From Bacillus alkalicellulosilyticus (GTDB lineage Bacteria; Bacillota; Bacilli; Bacillales; Bacillaceae_F), in contig NZ_KV917382.1 of NCBI RefSeq assembly GCF_002019795.1, positions 62,001 to 126,000 on the forward strand: a DNA stretch of 64,000 bases. The letters are read 5' to 3'. A program made the translations under genes and the position numbers. Each line of letters begins with the position of its first letter. The stretch's first letter is position 1. Positions 16,059 to 23,611 of this stretch are shown here, one piece after another. The notes below the pieces were generated by a model. It was not told the origin of the DNA and searched no databases. It worked only from the letters and a program-made list of their open reading frames with translations.

Positions 16059-17264
16059 TTAAAAGTCCCAAACACTATTTTGTTTAAACCATGTATAACC
16101 ACAATTTAATAACTCTATGATTTCTTTTTTGTTTTTTCCCTTAACAATAAAAGAAGCGATTCGATCGTTCAAACTACCTACTTGATTGAAAAACTCTCCC
16201 TCTTTAGCATGATAATCTAAACATTCAATAAAGGACGGCTTACTTTTAGGATAAGAAACAAGCTTATAACCTAAAGGTGCAATAAGCAAGGAACCAGTGT
16301 AATTTAAAGGCTCATTTGAAAAATAACCTTGAGGTGTATCAGGATTTACTTGTAATTGAATCCAATATTTCAATAAATTAATTCCAAAAGCTGCTTCAAG
16401 CTGATCATTTATTTTCCCTCCAGCTGTCCTTGATGCCACTTCACATAAGATTAACTCCCCGTCATTCCTTAAGAATACTTCTGTATGTAATGTTGTTACT
16501 TGAGGTATAGGCATACTTTGTATTAATAGGTTGTTAAATTCAATTAATTTATTGAAAACTGGATCCTGTTTATCTAGTATGTAACTACCTGCAAAGTAAG
16601 CCCCATCTTTAAATTCTAAATTATCATTGATGTACTTTGATGGCCATTGAAATAAAATTGAACCGTGCTTAATTAATGCATCAATATGATACATCTCTCC
16701 CTCTATAAACTCTTCGACAATATATTTATCATTTTTTGACATTTCTAATTGAGATAAATCGTGATGAGAGGATATGACTTCTATTCCTTCCCCACCGGCA
16801 CCCAATCTTGGCTTTATTACTATTGGGAATCCATTGGTATGAATAAAATGACGTAAGTCTTCTTTAGTGTTAACGTCTGAAAAACAGCTGATATTTATAT
16901 TATTTTTTTTAGCATGCTCTTTCATGAAGAATTTATCTCTAAAAGTAAGTGCACTATCTAAAGATTGCCCTTCAATATGAAGTTGTTCACGAAGCATGGC
17001 TGCACGAATGAGATCATATTCATATGGAGCTATTAAACGGTCAAAATTGTACTGTTGATGCAAAAGAGTGGCTCTTTTTACAACTGAATCATTAGTTATA
17101 TAATTTGTGAAATACTCTATATGAGTGTAAAAGTCTTTATGTTTTTCATAGAAATCTTTGAAATTTTCTGAAGTAAGTAATACAATTTCTTCATTAATGT
17201 TTCGTAGCCATTCATGGTAATTAGCATTTTTTTCCGTATAGCCACTCAAAATTAATATTGCCAT
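16059..17264 (-). CDS. ATP-grasp carboxylate-amine ligase, 401 aa
   Basis: ATP-grasp enzymes join a carboxylate to an amine through an acylphosphate. Visible here are the lysine-containing nucleotide motifs (FRDKFFMKEHA, VIKPRLGAGGEGIEV), the hinge VEEFIEGEMYHIDAL and the Mg/phosphate motif LILCEVASRTAGG, in the usual order between residues about 115 and 290. The ATG follows GGGAGG. It lies 14 bp after the PrnB-like gene on the same strand, and a divergent MFS exporter follows, so it likely condenses an amino acid with the oxygenase product. The substrate is unknown; L-amino-acid ligase is an alternative description. Confidence 0.85.
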   Translation of the reverse strand: MAILILSGYTEKNANYHEWLRNINEEIVLLTSENFKDFYEKHKDFYTHIEYFTNYITNDSVVKRATLLHQQYNFDRLIAPYEYDLIRAAMLREQLHIEGQSLDSALTFRDKFFMKEHAKKNNINISCFSDVNTKEDLRHFIHTNGFPIVIKPRLGAGGEGIEVISSHHDLSQLEMSKNDKYIVEEFIEGEMYHIDALIKHGSILFQWPSKYINDNLEFKDGAYFAGSYILDKQDPVFNKLIEFNNLLIQSMPIPQVTTLHTEVFLRNDGELILCEVASRTAGGKINDQLEAAFGINLLKYWIQLQVNPDTPQGYFSNEPLNYTGSLLIAPLGYKLVSYPKSKPSFIECLDYHAKEGEFFNQVGSLNDRIASFIVKGKNKKEIIELLNCGYTWFKQNSVWDF

Positions 17265-17278
17265 TCATATACCTCCCA

Positions 17279-18295
17279 TTAAACTAATAGCCTGGAAAAA
17301 TGTTTCTGTACGTTGTCTTCCACTTTTTTTACCATATCTACTCTTTCTTTCAAAAATGTATCAAATGGAAATCCACCGGTTCCATTAGTAGTCTCAGGTG
17401 ATTGTCTCCTTATATATCGAGTAACCAACCCTTGATGAACATATCTGTATATTTTTATACATCTAAATATTTCTATAAGCATTGAAACGTCTTCATTGTT
17501 GTAAGGAATATCTTTTTGTAGAAATCTACTTTTTATACTTGGTTTAATACTAGCCTTCATAATTTTAATTTTATCAAAGGGTTCTAAATAAGTTAGTAAA
17601 CTATTTGTTGTTTCAAGATAATTATCATCAGCAGAACCGATAATCAAGTCTAATAAGATAATATTTGAGATATGTACGCCACTTGGTGCTTGATAATCTA
17701 TTCCCTTAATTGTTAAAGGAAAGAAATAATGTCTGAAAAAGCTTATAAAATGTGGGGGAGATACATGATTATGAACATCCTTATTTTCAATAATTAAGTG
17801 TTCGATGGCTTTAATGGTTTTAGCCAAAGTTACAGTAACATTTTGATGTTCTCCTTGCTGTAAGTCAAAAAGTTTGTTTACAGCGTCTTTTAAGGCTTCA
17901 TCTGAACTTTTGTGTTTATTGATGAAACCAATTTCACTCTCATGGTTGGTAAAGGTTCGTAGGGCATTACTTGGGTTATAAGTAATGTAAGAGCTGTAAG
18001 TATCTCGTGGTGCTAAGCCGGTATAATAGGAAGCTAATAAAAGGTTTTCTTCTAAAGTTGTTGTATCTAATGAAAGTTCATTTTTTTTTAAACTTACAAG
18101 ATAGATTCCTAAGTCTCCCATTGCAACAACTTTTTCGGTATAATTTGAGTTTCTTAAAAAAGATTCGAAGGATTTTAAATCAGGGACTAGACTAAAGGCG
18201 CCTTCTAATTGTTTATGATTTTCATTATTATTGGCATGAGGTAACTCATGAACAACAAATCTACTAAACTCCTCTAAAGGAAATAAATTACTCAA
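17279..18295 (-). CDS. PrnB/indoleamine-dioxygenase-superfamily haem protein, 338 aa
   Basis: The C-terminal half resembles the indoleamine/tryptophan 2,3-dioxygenase superfamily and PrnB (which rearranges chlorotryptophan in pyrrolnitrin synthesis). Features are HFISFFRHYFFPLT and GVHISNIILLDLIIG helices, a likely haem-ligating His287 in YRYVHQGLVTRYI, and the NGTGG turn at about 304-308 corresponding to the GTGG of IDO/TDO. An ASYYTGLAPRDTY segment precedes. TTG at 18295 follows GGAGTGG. It is the first gene of a two-gene unit with the ATP-grasp ligase. The assignment is from motifs, and the substrate is likely an indole amino acid, which is inference. Confidence 0.65.
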   Translation of the reverse strand: MSNLFPLEEFSRFVVHELPHANNNENHKQLEGAFSLVPDLKSFESFLRNSNYTEKVVAMGDLGIYLVSLKKNELSLDTTTLEENLLLASYYTGLAPRDTYSSYITYNPSNALRTFTNHESEIGFINKHKSSDEALKDAVNKLFDLQQGEHQNVTVTLAKTIKAIEHLIIENKDVHNHVSPPHFISFFRHYFFPLTIKGIDYQAPSGVHISNIILLDLIIGSADDNYLETTNSLLTYLEPFDKIKIMKASIKPSIKSRFLQKDIPYNNEDVSMLIEIFRCIKIYRYVHQGLVTRYIRRQSPETTNGTGGFPFDTFLKERVDMVKKVEDNVQKHFSRLLV

Positions 18296-18407
18296 TTGTT
18301 TTCCACTCCAAACTATTGATTTTAATTAATATTAAGTAAATAATTGTTAGTGTGTTTATAATTGTATTTATAACATTTAATTATATTTTTGTAAAGGATT
18401 GTATAAA

Positions 18408-19706
18408 GTGAAATTAAATGTATTTTTTTTGTATTCTTTTATTTTAGTATTAATGTTGAACGTCATGCAATCGACTATGGTGAATGTAGCCATTCCCTTT
18501 ATTTCCATAGAACTATCTCTTTCTACTGAGCAAAGCAGTTTAATAATAAGTATTTATACGTTAATTTTTGCCGTATTTGTTCTTTTTTTTGGAAAGTTAT
18601 TGGATAATATATCCTTTAGGAAACTTCTTGTAGTTAGTATTTTAATTGTTTTCCTTGGTTCATTAATTGCAACATTTAGTGCAAATTACTATTGGCTTCT
18701 GGTTGGAAGGGTATTACAGGCAATTGGTGGAGCCTGTATACCAGCTTTGGCTATGATATTACCTAACTATCTTCAAAGCGATGCTGATAAGAAGAATTTA
18801 TTAGCCCTTATGGCATCAACAATAGCTTTGGCCACTGGGCTAGGTCCAGTAGTTGGAGGGATTTTTACAGATTTTTTACATTGGAGAATTATATTTGCGT
18901 TACCAGCTTTTCTAATTCTACTAATACCATTTTTTTTAATAGTTCAAGTCGATAATGAAAAAAAGTTTAATAAAAAATGTTTTGACTTAGTAGGATTTAT
19001 GTTAATATCACTAGCTGTTACACTACTATTTATTGGAATAAATAAGATATGGCTAAGCCTGATCTGTATAAGCATAGTAGTTATCTTATTATCCTTTTTT
19101 ACGATGAGAAGAAAGGAAAATCCATATATTTCTATTCATGTCATGTCCAAGAGGTATGTGGTTCTGTTATTCTTCTTTGCATTAAGCAATGCGGTATATT
19201 ATGGAACATTATTCATTATCCCAATTGGATTAGTAGATATACACAATATTTCTTCTTTTTCAACAGCATTAATTCTACTTCCAGGTGCTCTTTTATCCTC
19301 ACTTTTTGGTATAATTAGAAATACTTATTTTCAAAAAGTGAATACCAAAGTATTAATCTATTTGGGTTACATAACTTATTTATTTGGTGCAACCCTTCTA
19401 TATTTTAATTTAGAAGCAGATTTCATAGTACTTCTAATACCCATTATTTTCATCTATCTATTTTCGCCAATCTTTCAAACCGGTATTACGTCAAATATTT
19501 ACGAGGTTTTAGACCCGAAAAAAATAGGGGAAGGCATGGGGATATTTAATTTATTTAATTTTTTATCTATATCAATAGGAGTTTCATTGGCAGGCAACTT
19601 TATTTCATATTATCAAGACTTCCCTACATTTTTTGTTTTTGTTTTTTTTATACAAACTATTGCACTCATTGGCTTTTATGTATGTGATATAATGTCAAGA
19701 AAATAG
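18408..19706 (+). CDS. MFS drug/metabolite exporter (DHA2-like), 432 aa
   Basis: A proton-driven exporter with at least 12 hydrophobic helices. The signature region includes MQSTMVNVAIPFIS, a loop-2/3 motif-A-like GKLLDNISFRK and motif-C-like LATGLGPVVGG, as in the EmrB/QacA/TetA(L) group. I chose GTG 18408, 9 nt after AAAGGA, not the TTG inside that site. It is divergent from the PrnB-like/ATP-grasp pair across a 112-bp intergenic region, so it probably exports their product or protects against it. Confidence 0.88.
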   Translation: MKLNVFFLYSFILVLMLNVMQSTMVNVAIPFISIELSLSTEQSSLIISIYTLIFAVFVLFFGKLLDNISFRKLLVVSILIVFLGSLIATFSANYYWLLVGRVLQAIGGACIPALAMILPNYLQSDADKKNLLALMASTIALATGLGPVVGGIFTDFLHWRIIFALPAFLILLIPFFLIVQVDNEKKFNKKCFDLVGFMLISLAVTLLFIGINKIWLSLICISIVVILLSFFTMRRKENPYISIHVMSKRYVVLLFFFALSNAVYYGTLFIIPIGLVDIHNISSFSTALILLPGALLSSLFGIIRNTYFQKVNTKVLIYLGYITYLFGATLLYFNLEADFIVLLIPIIFIYLFSPIFQTGITSNIYEVLDPKKIGEGMGIFNLFNFLSISIGVSLAGNFISYYQDFPTFFVFVFFIQTIALIGFYVCDIMSRK

Positions 19707-19950
19707 ACATTGTGAATTGAGAAATAACACTCTTACCAAAGTTCAACGAGAAACAAGCTTCTTCCTCAAGTAAGTTAACTATTCAAACACACTGACACTT
19801 GAAATACAAACCATGGTAAGTTTTGTGTTACTATTCAGTTCTTTGGACATTCTAAAGCCATTATTATTGTAAAACGGACGAAACCGAAAGTTAAAACATC
19901 AAAACAATATTATAGATTAAGATTGATTTTCGGTATAATAATAAAGTATG

Positions 19951-19995
19951 AAAGGCAGAAGTTTTCTTTTGAAAAAGGAGTTCTTCTGCCTTTTT
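19951..19995 (+). terminator. intrinsic terminator or short hairpin RNA
   Basis: A perfect 11-bp stem (AAAGGCAGAAG / CTTCTGCCTTT) with a 21-nt loop ends in Ts. A TATAAT lies 12 bp upstream of the stem, so this might be a promoter-proximal terminator giving a short RNA. The -35 element is poor. Confidence 0.6.
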
Positions 19996-20269
19996 ATATC
20001 ATGGAATTTGGTTTCAGTCACCGAAACGGTAACTCATAAAGATAGTCAAAAAACTTATAACACAGTAACCGAAAGATGAAAATTCAGTAAAATCCATTAG
20101 TGTTTAGACAGTATTGGATTGTTTTGAAGTAAGTGTTGATTGTTGGAATGTTCTAATGGCAACTTTCACTAAGTTCCAAAAAAAATTTGTCTTTTTTTGT
20201 CGAAAATTCACATTACACCTTGATTAATTGGTATTTTGGTATCATAAAAAAAGAAAAGGTGGTTGTACC

Positions 20270-20463
20270 ATGTCGCAAATCTATATTAGAAGGTTGGCTA
20301 ATAATCATTTAGATTTAGATAGAAGAAGGCATCAATGACACAACAAAAATCACAAGATTGTTAGAGGAGAATTTTCCTTTTTAAAAAGGAAGTAGAGAAG
20401 TTGAAAGATGAGAAACAACAAATAGAAAAATCTCTAGGGCTACAAGACTGGATTTGGAAGTAA
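20270..20463 (+). pseudogene. broken small gene (frameshift and stop)
   Basis: ATG at 20270 behind AAAAGGTGG gives MSQIYIRRLANNHLDLD, then the frame is lost. An adjacent frame continues as EEGINDTTKITRLLEENF, and a third as KEVEKLKDEKQQIEKSLGL ending WIWK at TAA 20461. Joined, they would make one helical protein of about 62 residues. Family unknown. Confidence 0.55.
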
Positions 20464-20764
20464 GATAATTATCCCCTGCCTTTATGGCAGGGGAAAACCA
20501 AAGTGTTGAATCTTATTTGACAAAAACTGTTTAGAATTATTTGTTGGAAACTGTTTATTTCTACTTGACGGTTACACATAAGTAAATGAATTTGTTAAAG
20601 TAACGAATAGCGAACATTTGAAAAAGGGGTTGCCGTTTTCCCATTAAGGTTTTTGTAGGATCACTTACATAGTAAATAGTTAATAACAATTACAGGTTTG
20701 AAATGGAAACCACATTAGAATATATGATACAATAAAAAAAATGTGAATTCGGAGGTGTGTCAAT

Positions 20765-21046
20765 TTGTTAACAAACCACCAACAAACCAAATCACTAATT
20801 GATAAGTATTTACTCCAGTTAAAATCGGCAACTACACCAAATGAAGTGTATTATTACGAGCAAAAAATATATGAATTAACAGAACAAATCGCACCTCAAC
20901 CAGCATTTAATATGACGACAACTGAAAAAGAAACGTTCCAGTCTTTAAAAAATAAGATGTTAAGTGCTACACATCCAAAGGAAGTAGAGTATTACGAAAG
21001 AAAAATCCATAAACTTCTCGATGAATTAGAAAAAAATCCAAACTAA
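20765..21046 (+). CDS. small helical protein with internal duplication, 93 aa
   Basis: Two related halves are visible: SLIDKYLLQLKSATTPNEVY then YYEQKIYEL, and SLKNKMLSATHPKEVEYYER then KIHKL. The unit recurs once more in the 59-aa gene at 21618. TTG at 20765 follows GGAGGTG. It is followed by a terminator stem (AAACTATTAC / GTAATAGGTTT) at about 21066-21100. The repeated unit suggests a small helical-hairpin domain; function unknown. Confidence 0.65.
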   Translation: MLTNHQQTKSLIDKYLLQLKSATTPNEVYYYEQKIYELTEQIAPQPAFNMTTTEKETFQSLKNKMLSATHPKEVEYYERKIHKLLDELEKNPN

Positions 21047-21065
21047 TACTTTATAAAGATTCAAA

Positions 21066-21110
21066 AAACTATTACAATAAAAGGGTAATAGGTTTTATTT
21101 TTTTTTTTGT
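21066..21110 (+). terminator. intrinsic terminator
   Basis: AAACTATTAC and GTAATAGGTTT form a stem of about 10 bp with an 8-nt loop, followed by a long T run. It ends the 93-aa gene and immediately precedes the leader RNA at 21111. Confidence 0.75.
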
Positions 21111-21222
21111 TTTGCAACCTTCACAGGTTAGCGGGTTACCTACCAAACGTCAGCGGTCTTTGGATCGATCATTAAACATACCACCAGTATGTCTAATAAT
21201 CGCTCCAAGGCCGTTTTTTTGT
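21111..21222 (+). ncRNA. structured leader with terminator, copy A
   Basis: The region begins GCAACCTTCACAGGTTAGCGG, contains AAACGTCAGC and ends in a long imperfect hairpin (about 21154-21213) followed by seven Ts. The same order of conserved blocks occurs at 22019-22137, before another small gene. This arrangement (conserved head, then terminator, then gene) is typical of a transcription attenuator or riboswitch-like element. It may belong to a known Bacillus plasmid RNA motif, which I cannot check. Confidence 0.6.
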
Positions 21223-21255
21223 TGGGTCATTTATAAAGAAAGGAGTGGATGGATA

Positions 21256-21591
21256 ATGTTACAAACATTATTAATAGCAGGTTTAGTTGGAGGTTTAACA
21301 GGTGTTATTTATCACCTTATACGAAATGGAAAGTCGTTGGTATATCCAAGAAAAAGAGATTTTCCAAAAGGAATTTATTTAGGGTTCTATGCAGACTTCT
21401 TAATAGGCGTAGCAGCTGCCATTTTTGCAGTTACGTACTTACCCGTTACTCATGACCTAAAAACGGTAATTGGGGTTTCAATTTTGGCTGGTATGAGTGC
21501 CGAGAATATACTCTTGCAACGAGAACTAAAAACGGAGAAAGCTAAAACTGAAGGACTTGAACGGATTAACGAACGTCTTAATAAGAATTAG
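21256..21591 (+). CDS. DUF4257-like small membrane protein, 111 aa
   Basis: The protein has an N-terminal hydrophobic helix (LIAGLVGGLTGVIYHLI), a basic loop, a second hydrophobic pair (FYADFLIGVAAAIFAV, VIGVSILAGMSAENILLQ) and a charged helical tail. This matches what I recall of Bacillus DUF4257 proteins. ATG at 21256 has an AAAGGAG site, and longer upstream frames run through the terminator hairpin and are rejected. Expression probably depends on read-through of the leader at 21111-21222. Confidence 0.7.
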   Translation: MLQTLLIAGLVGGLTGVIYHLIRNGKSLVYPRKRDFPKGIYLGFYADFLIGVAAAIFAVTYLPVTHDLKTVIGVSILAGMSAENILLQRELKTEKAKTEGLERINERLNKN

Positions 21592-21617
21592 AGTCGCAAA
21601 AAAATGGAGGAAATGTT

Positions 21618-21797
21618 ATGAGAAGTATTCTAACAAATGAAGAAATGATAATGGTCGAAAACCTAAAAGAGAAAATGCTTGAGGCAATATCTGAAAAAGA
21701 GGTTAAGTACTTTGAAAGTAAGGTACATAACATCATCGATGAAGCTATCAAGAGAGGTGTGAATCATCATGACCGACAACCGATGTCTATTTCATAA
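21618..21797 (+). CDS. small helical protein, 59 aa, paralogue of the 93-aa protein
   Basis: ATG at 21618 follows ATGGAGG. The sequence contains NLKEKMLEAISEKEVKYFES then KVHNIIDE, clearly related to the repeated unit of the protein at 20765-21046. It lies 26 bp after the DUF4257-like gene and ends at a strong terminator (21806-21845), so the two form a small unit behind the leader RNA. Confidence 0.7.
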   Translation: MRSILTNEEMIMVENLKEKMLEAISEKEVKYFESKVHNIIDEAIKRGVNHHDRQPMSIS

Positions 21798-21805
21798 CAA
21801 AAAGA

Positions 21806-21845
21806 AGAGACAATTATCTCCACAGAGGATAATTGTCTCTTTTTG
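21806..21845 (+). terminator. intrinsic terminator
   Basis: A perfect 13-bp stem (AGAGACAATTATC / GATAATTGTCTCT) with a 9-nt loop and five Ts ends the 21256-21797 unit. Confidence 0.9.
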
Positions 21846-22018
21846 TTTTTAAGTATCTGTTTCTTTTGATTAAAGAATATCGCCTACCTACCCCCTTTAT
21901 ATTTAGTACTACCACAAAATTGTAGTTCAATATATTGTGTTGTGATACAAATTATTTATTACAATTTATACCTATAGAGTGTATAATTTTGATAGAACTA
22001 TGTTTTATTTTTTTTTTT

Positions 22019-22137
22019 TTGCAGCCACTACAGGCTAGCGGTATGAATTTATTAAACGACAGCAACCTTTGGGTTGATATAGGAACACTATTTTTGCATT
22101 TAGTGTCTTCTACTATCAAAACCCAAAGGTTTTTTTG
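22019..22137 (+). ncRNA. structured leader with terminator, copy B
   Basis: Starts GCAGCCACTACAGGCTAGCGG, contains AAACGACAGC and ends in a long hairpin (about 22064-22131, AACCTTTGGGTT pairing with AAACCCAAAGGTT) plus T run. The head blocks match copy A at 21111-21222 while the hairpin arms differ in sequence but not in position, which argues for conserved structure. It precedes the Cys-rich gene at 22169. Confidence 0.6.
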
Positions 22138-22168
22138 TTGTAAAAAAACTTTGAAAGGGTGACGTTTT

Positions 22169-22354
22169 ATGGCTGTTCTAACAGTTGAAGAAGTTAATTC
22201 AAATGGAGGGACTCTCTTCAGAGAAGAGTACATGTATCAAGTTAGACAATGTAAGGATTGTGGCAAAGATTTTGTTTTATGTTCCCACGATAATCCTCAG
22301 TATGATTGTCCAAGAGTGTTGGAGTTTTGTGATACTTGTGATGAGTGTTTGTAA
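22169..22354 (+). CDS. small zinc-ribbon-like protein, 61 aa
   Basis: Two CxxC pairs (QCKDCGKDF and FCDTCDECL) plus CSHDN and CPRV suggest a zinc-binding fold. The ATG has a GAAAGGGTG site. It lies just after the leader RNA copy B and is followed by a hairpin at 22367-22398, so it is a separately controlled small gene. Function unknown; small zinc ribbons often bind nucleic acid. Confidence 0.65.
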   Translation: MAVLTVEEVNSNGGTLFREEYMYQVRQCKDCGKDFVLCSHDNPQYDCPRVLEFCDTCDECL

Positions 22355-22366
22355 CTAAATAAAAAA

Positions 22367-22398
22367 AGGAGGGTAGCCCTTAATATTGAGGGTTACCC
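22367..22398 (+). promoter_or_regulatory. hairpin between two genes
   Basis: GAGGGTAGCCCT and AGGGTTACCCTC form an approximately 12-bp stem with one mismatch and an 8-nt loop. No T run follows, so it may be an mRNA stabiliser or processing site rather than a terminator. It lies 21 bp before the PAPS-reductase-like gene. Confidence 0.5.
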
Positions 22399-22418
22399 TC
22401 ATCTATTAAGGGATATGT

Positions 22419-23288
22419 ATGAAAACAAAATTAGAGCTTTTTGTAGAAAAATTAATCAAATCAAAGCCAGAGAATCTTAATTTTGGAGACTATGATAACG
22501 GAACTATTCACTTAAATTTTTCAGGTGGAAAAGATAGTGTAGCATTGTCACTTATTATGTTGTATGGATACAAAATACCAAGACATAAATTACAACTCGT
22601 ACACATGAGAATTGATGGCAAGAAATCAAATAAATCTTTTTTTGATTACCCAGAAACCGACCAATACTTGGAGTATGCAGCTAATAAGTTAGGACTTCCC
22701 TTAACGATTATTAGTGGAGAGTTAGGACTTAAAGAACGAATTAAAGAAAGAGGAAAGTTTCCTTCATCAACTACTCAGTTTTGTACTTCGTATGGTAAGA
22801 GGGACGTTTATAGCAAATGGGTGAGAGGTCAAGGTCCTGGTAATTATCTTTGTGTTACTGGTGAGCGAGCGGAAGAGAGTTGGAGACGTAGAAATCGTCC
22901 AATCTTTGAAGTTTATAAACCCGCTACAGCTCCTACAAAGAATCGCTTTGTTTATTCATTTCGACCAATTCATCATCTTTTTGAAGAGGAAGTTTGGGAA
23001 CTTATGAGACTTGCAGATATAGAACCGCATCCATGTTATACCGAGTATAAGGTATCACGTTGTTCTTGTAAGTTTTGTATCTTTTTGTCTCCAGAAGAAA
23101 TGAAACGAAACGCGGAAGCATTTCCAGAGCAGTTCAATGAGCTAATAGAAATGGAAAAGAGTCTTAATCATACTATGAAATTTGAAAAGGGGGAACAAAT
23201 TTCCCTTTCAGACTTCATAAAGAAAGAGAGACGGAAGAAACCAGATCAGATGAAACTGGATTTGTTTACTCCTCCATGTGCTCTATAA
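22419..23288 (+). CDS. PAPS-reductase-family protein (PP-loop), 289 aa
   Basis: The adenylating PP-loop LNFSGGKDSVALS (residues 33-45) and a Cys-rich segment RCSCKFCIFLS (about 218-228) place it in the PAPS reductase/DndC-like family. Such proteins on phages and plasmids are linked to DNA or RNA sulfur or nucleobase modification; true sulfate assimilation is unlikely without sulfite-reductase genes. The RRRNRPIFEVY region is typical of the phage subgroup. It is followed by a Cys-rich small gene and a C5 DNA methyltransferase on the same strand, which suggests a DNA-modification role. Confidence 0.82.
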   Translation: MKTKLELFVEKLIKSKPENLNFGDYDNGTIHLNFSGGKDSVALSLIMLYGYKIPRHKLQLVHMRIDGKKSNKSFFDYPETDQYLEYAANKLGLPLTIISGELGLKERIKERGKFPSSTTQFCTSYGKRDVYSKWVRGQGPGNYLCVTGERAEESWRRRNRPIFEVYKPATAPTKNRFVYSFRPIHHLFEEEVWELMRLADIEPHPCYTEYKVSRCSCKFCIFLSPEEMKRNAEAFPEQFNELIEMEKSLNHTMKFEKGEQISLSDFIKKERRKKPDQMKLDLFTPPCAL

Positions 23289-23310
23289 CAAATCGATAGG
23301 AGAGTTTAAT

Positions 23311-23583
23311 ATGAAAAAACCAAGTTCCGGGTTTACTCCCATAGGGTTCAGTAAAGCTGGTTTTAGTGCGTGTTCATTTTTTGAAGAATGTAATTATGGA
23401 CGGTTAGATTGTCACTATTCACAAATAGATACTGAGGTTAAAAATTATTGTAATTGTTATTTAAAACACCATAGTTCTTTAGGGAAAGTAGTGGAGAAGT
23501 CAGAAGAGATTCAGATTTCTTCACTTCCTAAGGATAAGAAAGTAAATGTTCCCACAGAGGTAACAGTACTGAGTTTATTTTGA
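23311..23583 (+). CDS. Cys-rich small protein, 90 aa
   Basis: Six cysteines in the first half (FSACSFFEECNYGRLDC, NYCNCYLKHH) suggest metal binding; the rest is unrecognised. I chose ATG 23311 after ATAGGAGAG, not the upstream frame overlapping the PAPS-reductase-like gene. It lies between that gene and the C5 methyltransferase in an apparent three-gene unit. Confidence 0.6.
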   Translation: MKKPSSGFTPIGFSKAGFSACSFFEECNYGRLDCHYSQIDTEVKNYCNCYLKHHSSLGKVVEKSEEIQISSLPKDKKVNVPTEVTVLSLF

Positions 23584-23611
23584 CCAATATAAAAATTAGG
23601 AGGAAGTAATA

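Larger units (their letters stand above)
19707..20764. other. intergenic region of about 1 kb
   Basis: No intact gene is seen. Contents are a degenerate palindromic repeat near 19740-19780, a hairpin terminator at 19951-19995, a broken small gene at 20270-20463 and a GC-rich hairpin at 20473-20493 without a T run. A -10-like TACAAT lies shortly upstream of the gene at 20765. Confidence 0.6.

Noticed and set aside
20473-20493. terminator at a GC-rich hairpin
   Set aside because: CCCCTGCC/GGCAGGGG is a perfect stem but neither strand has a following T run, so no terminator is called.
21112-21255. N-terminal extension of the DUF4257-like gene
   Set aside because: It would translate through the leader terminator hairpin; ATG 21256 has AAAGGAG and begins the hydrophobic helix as expected.
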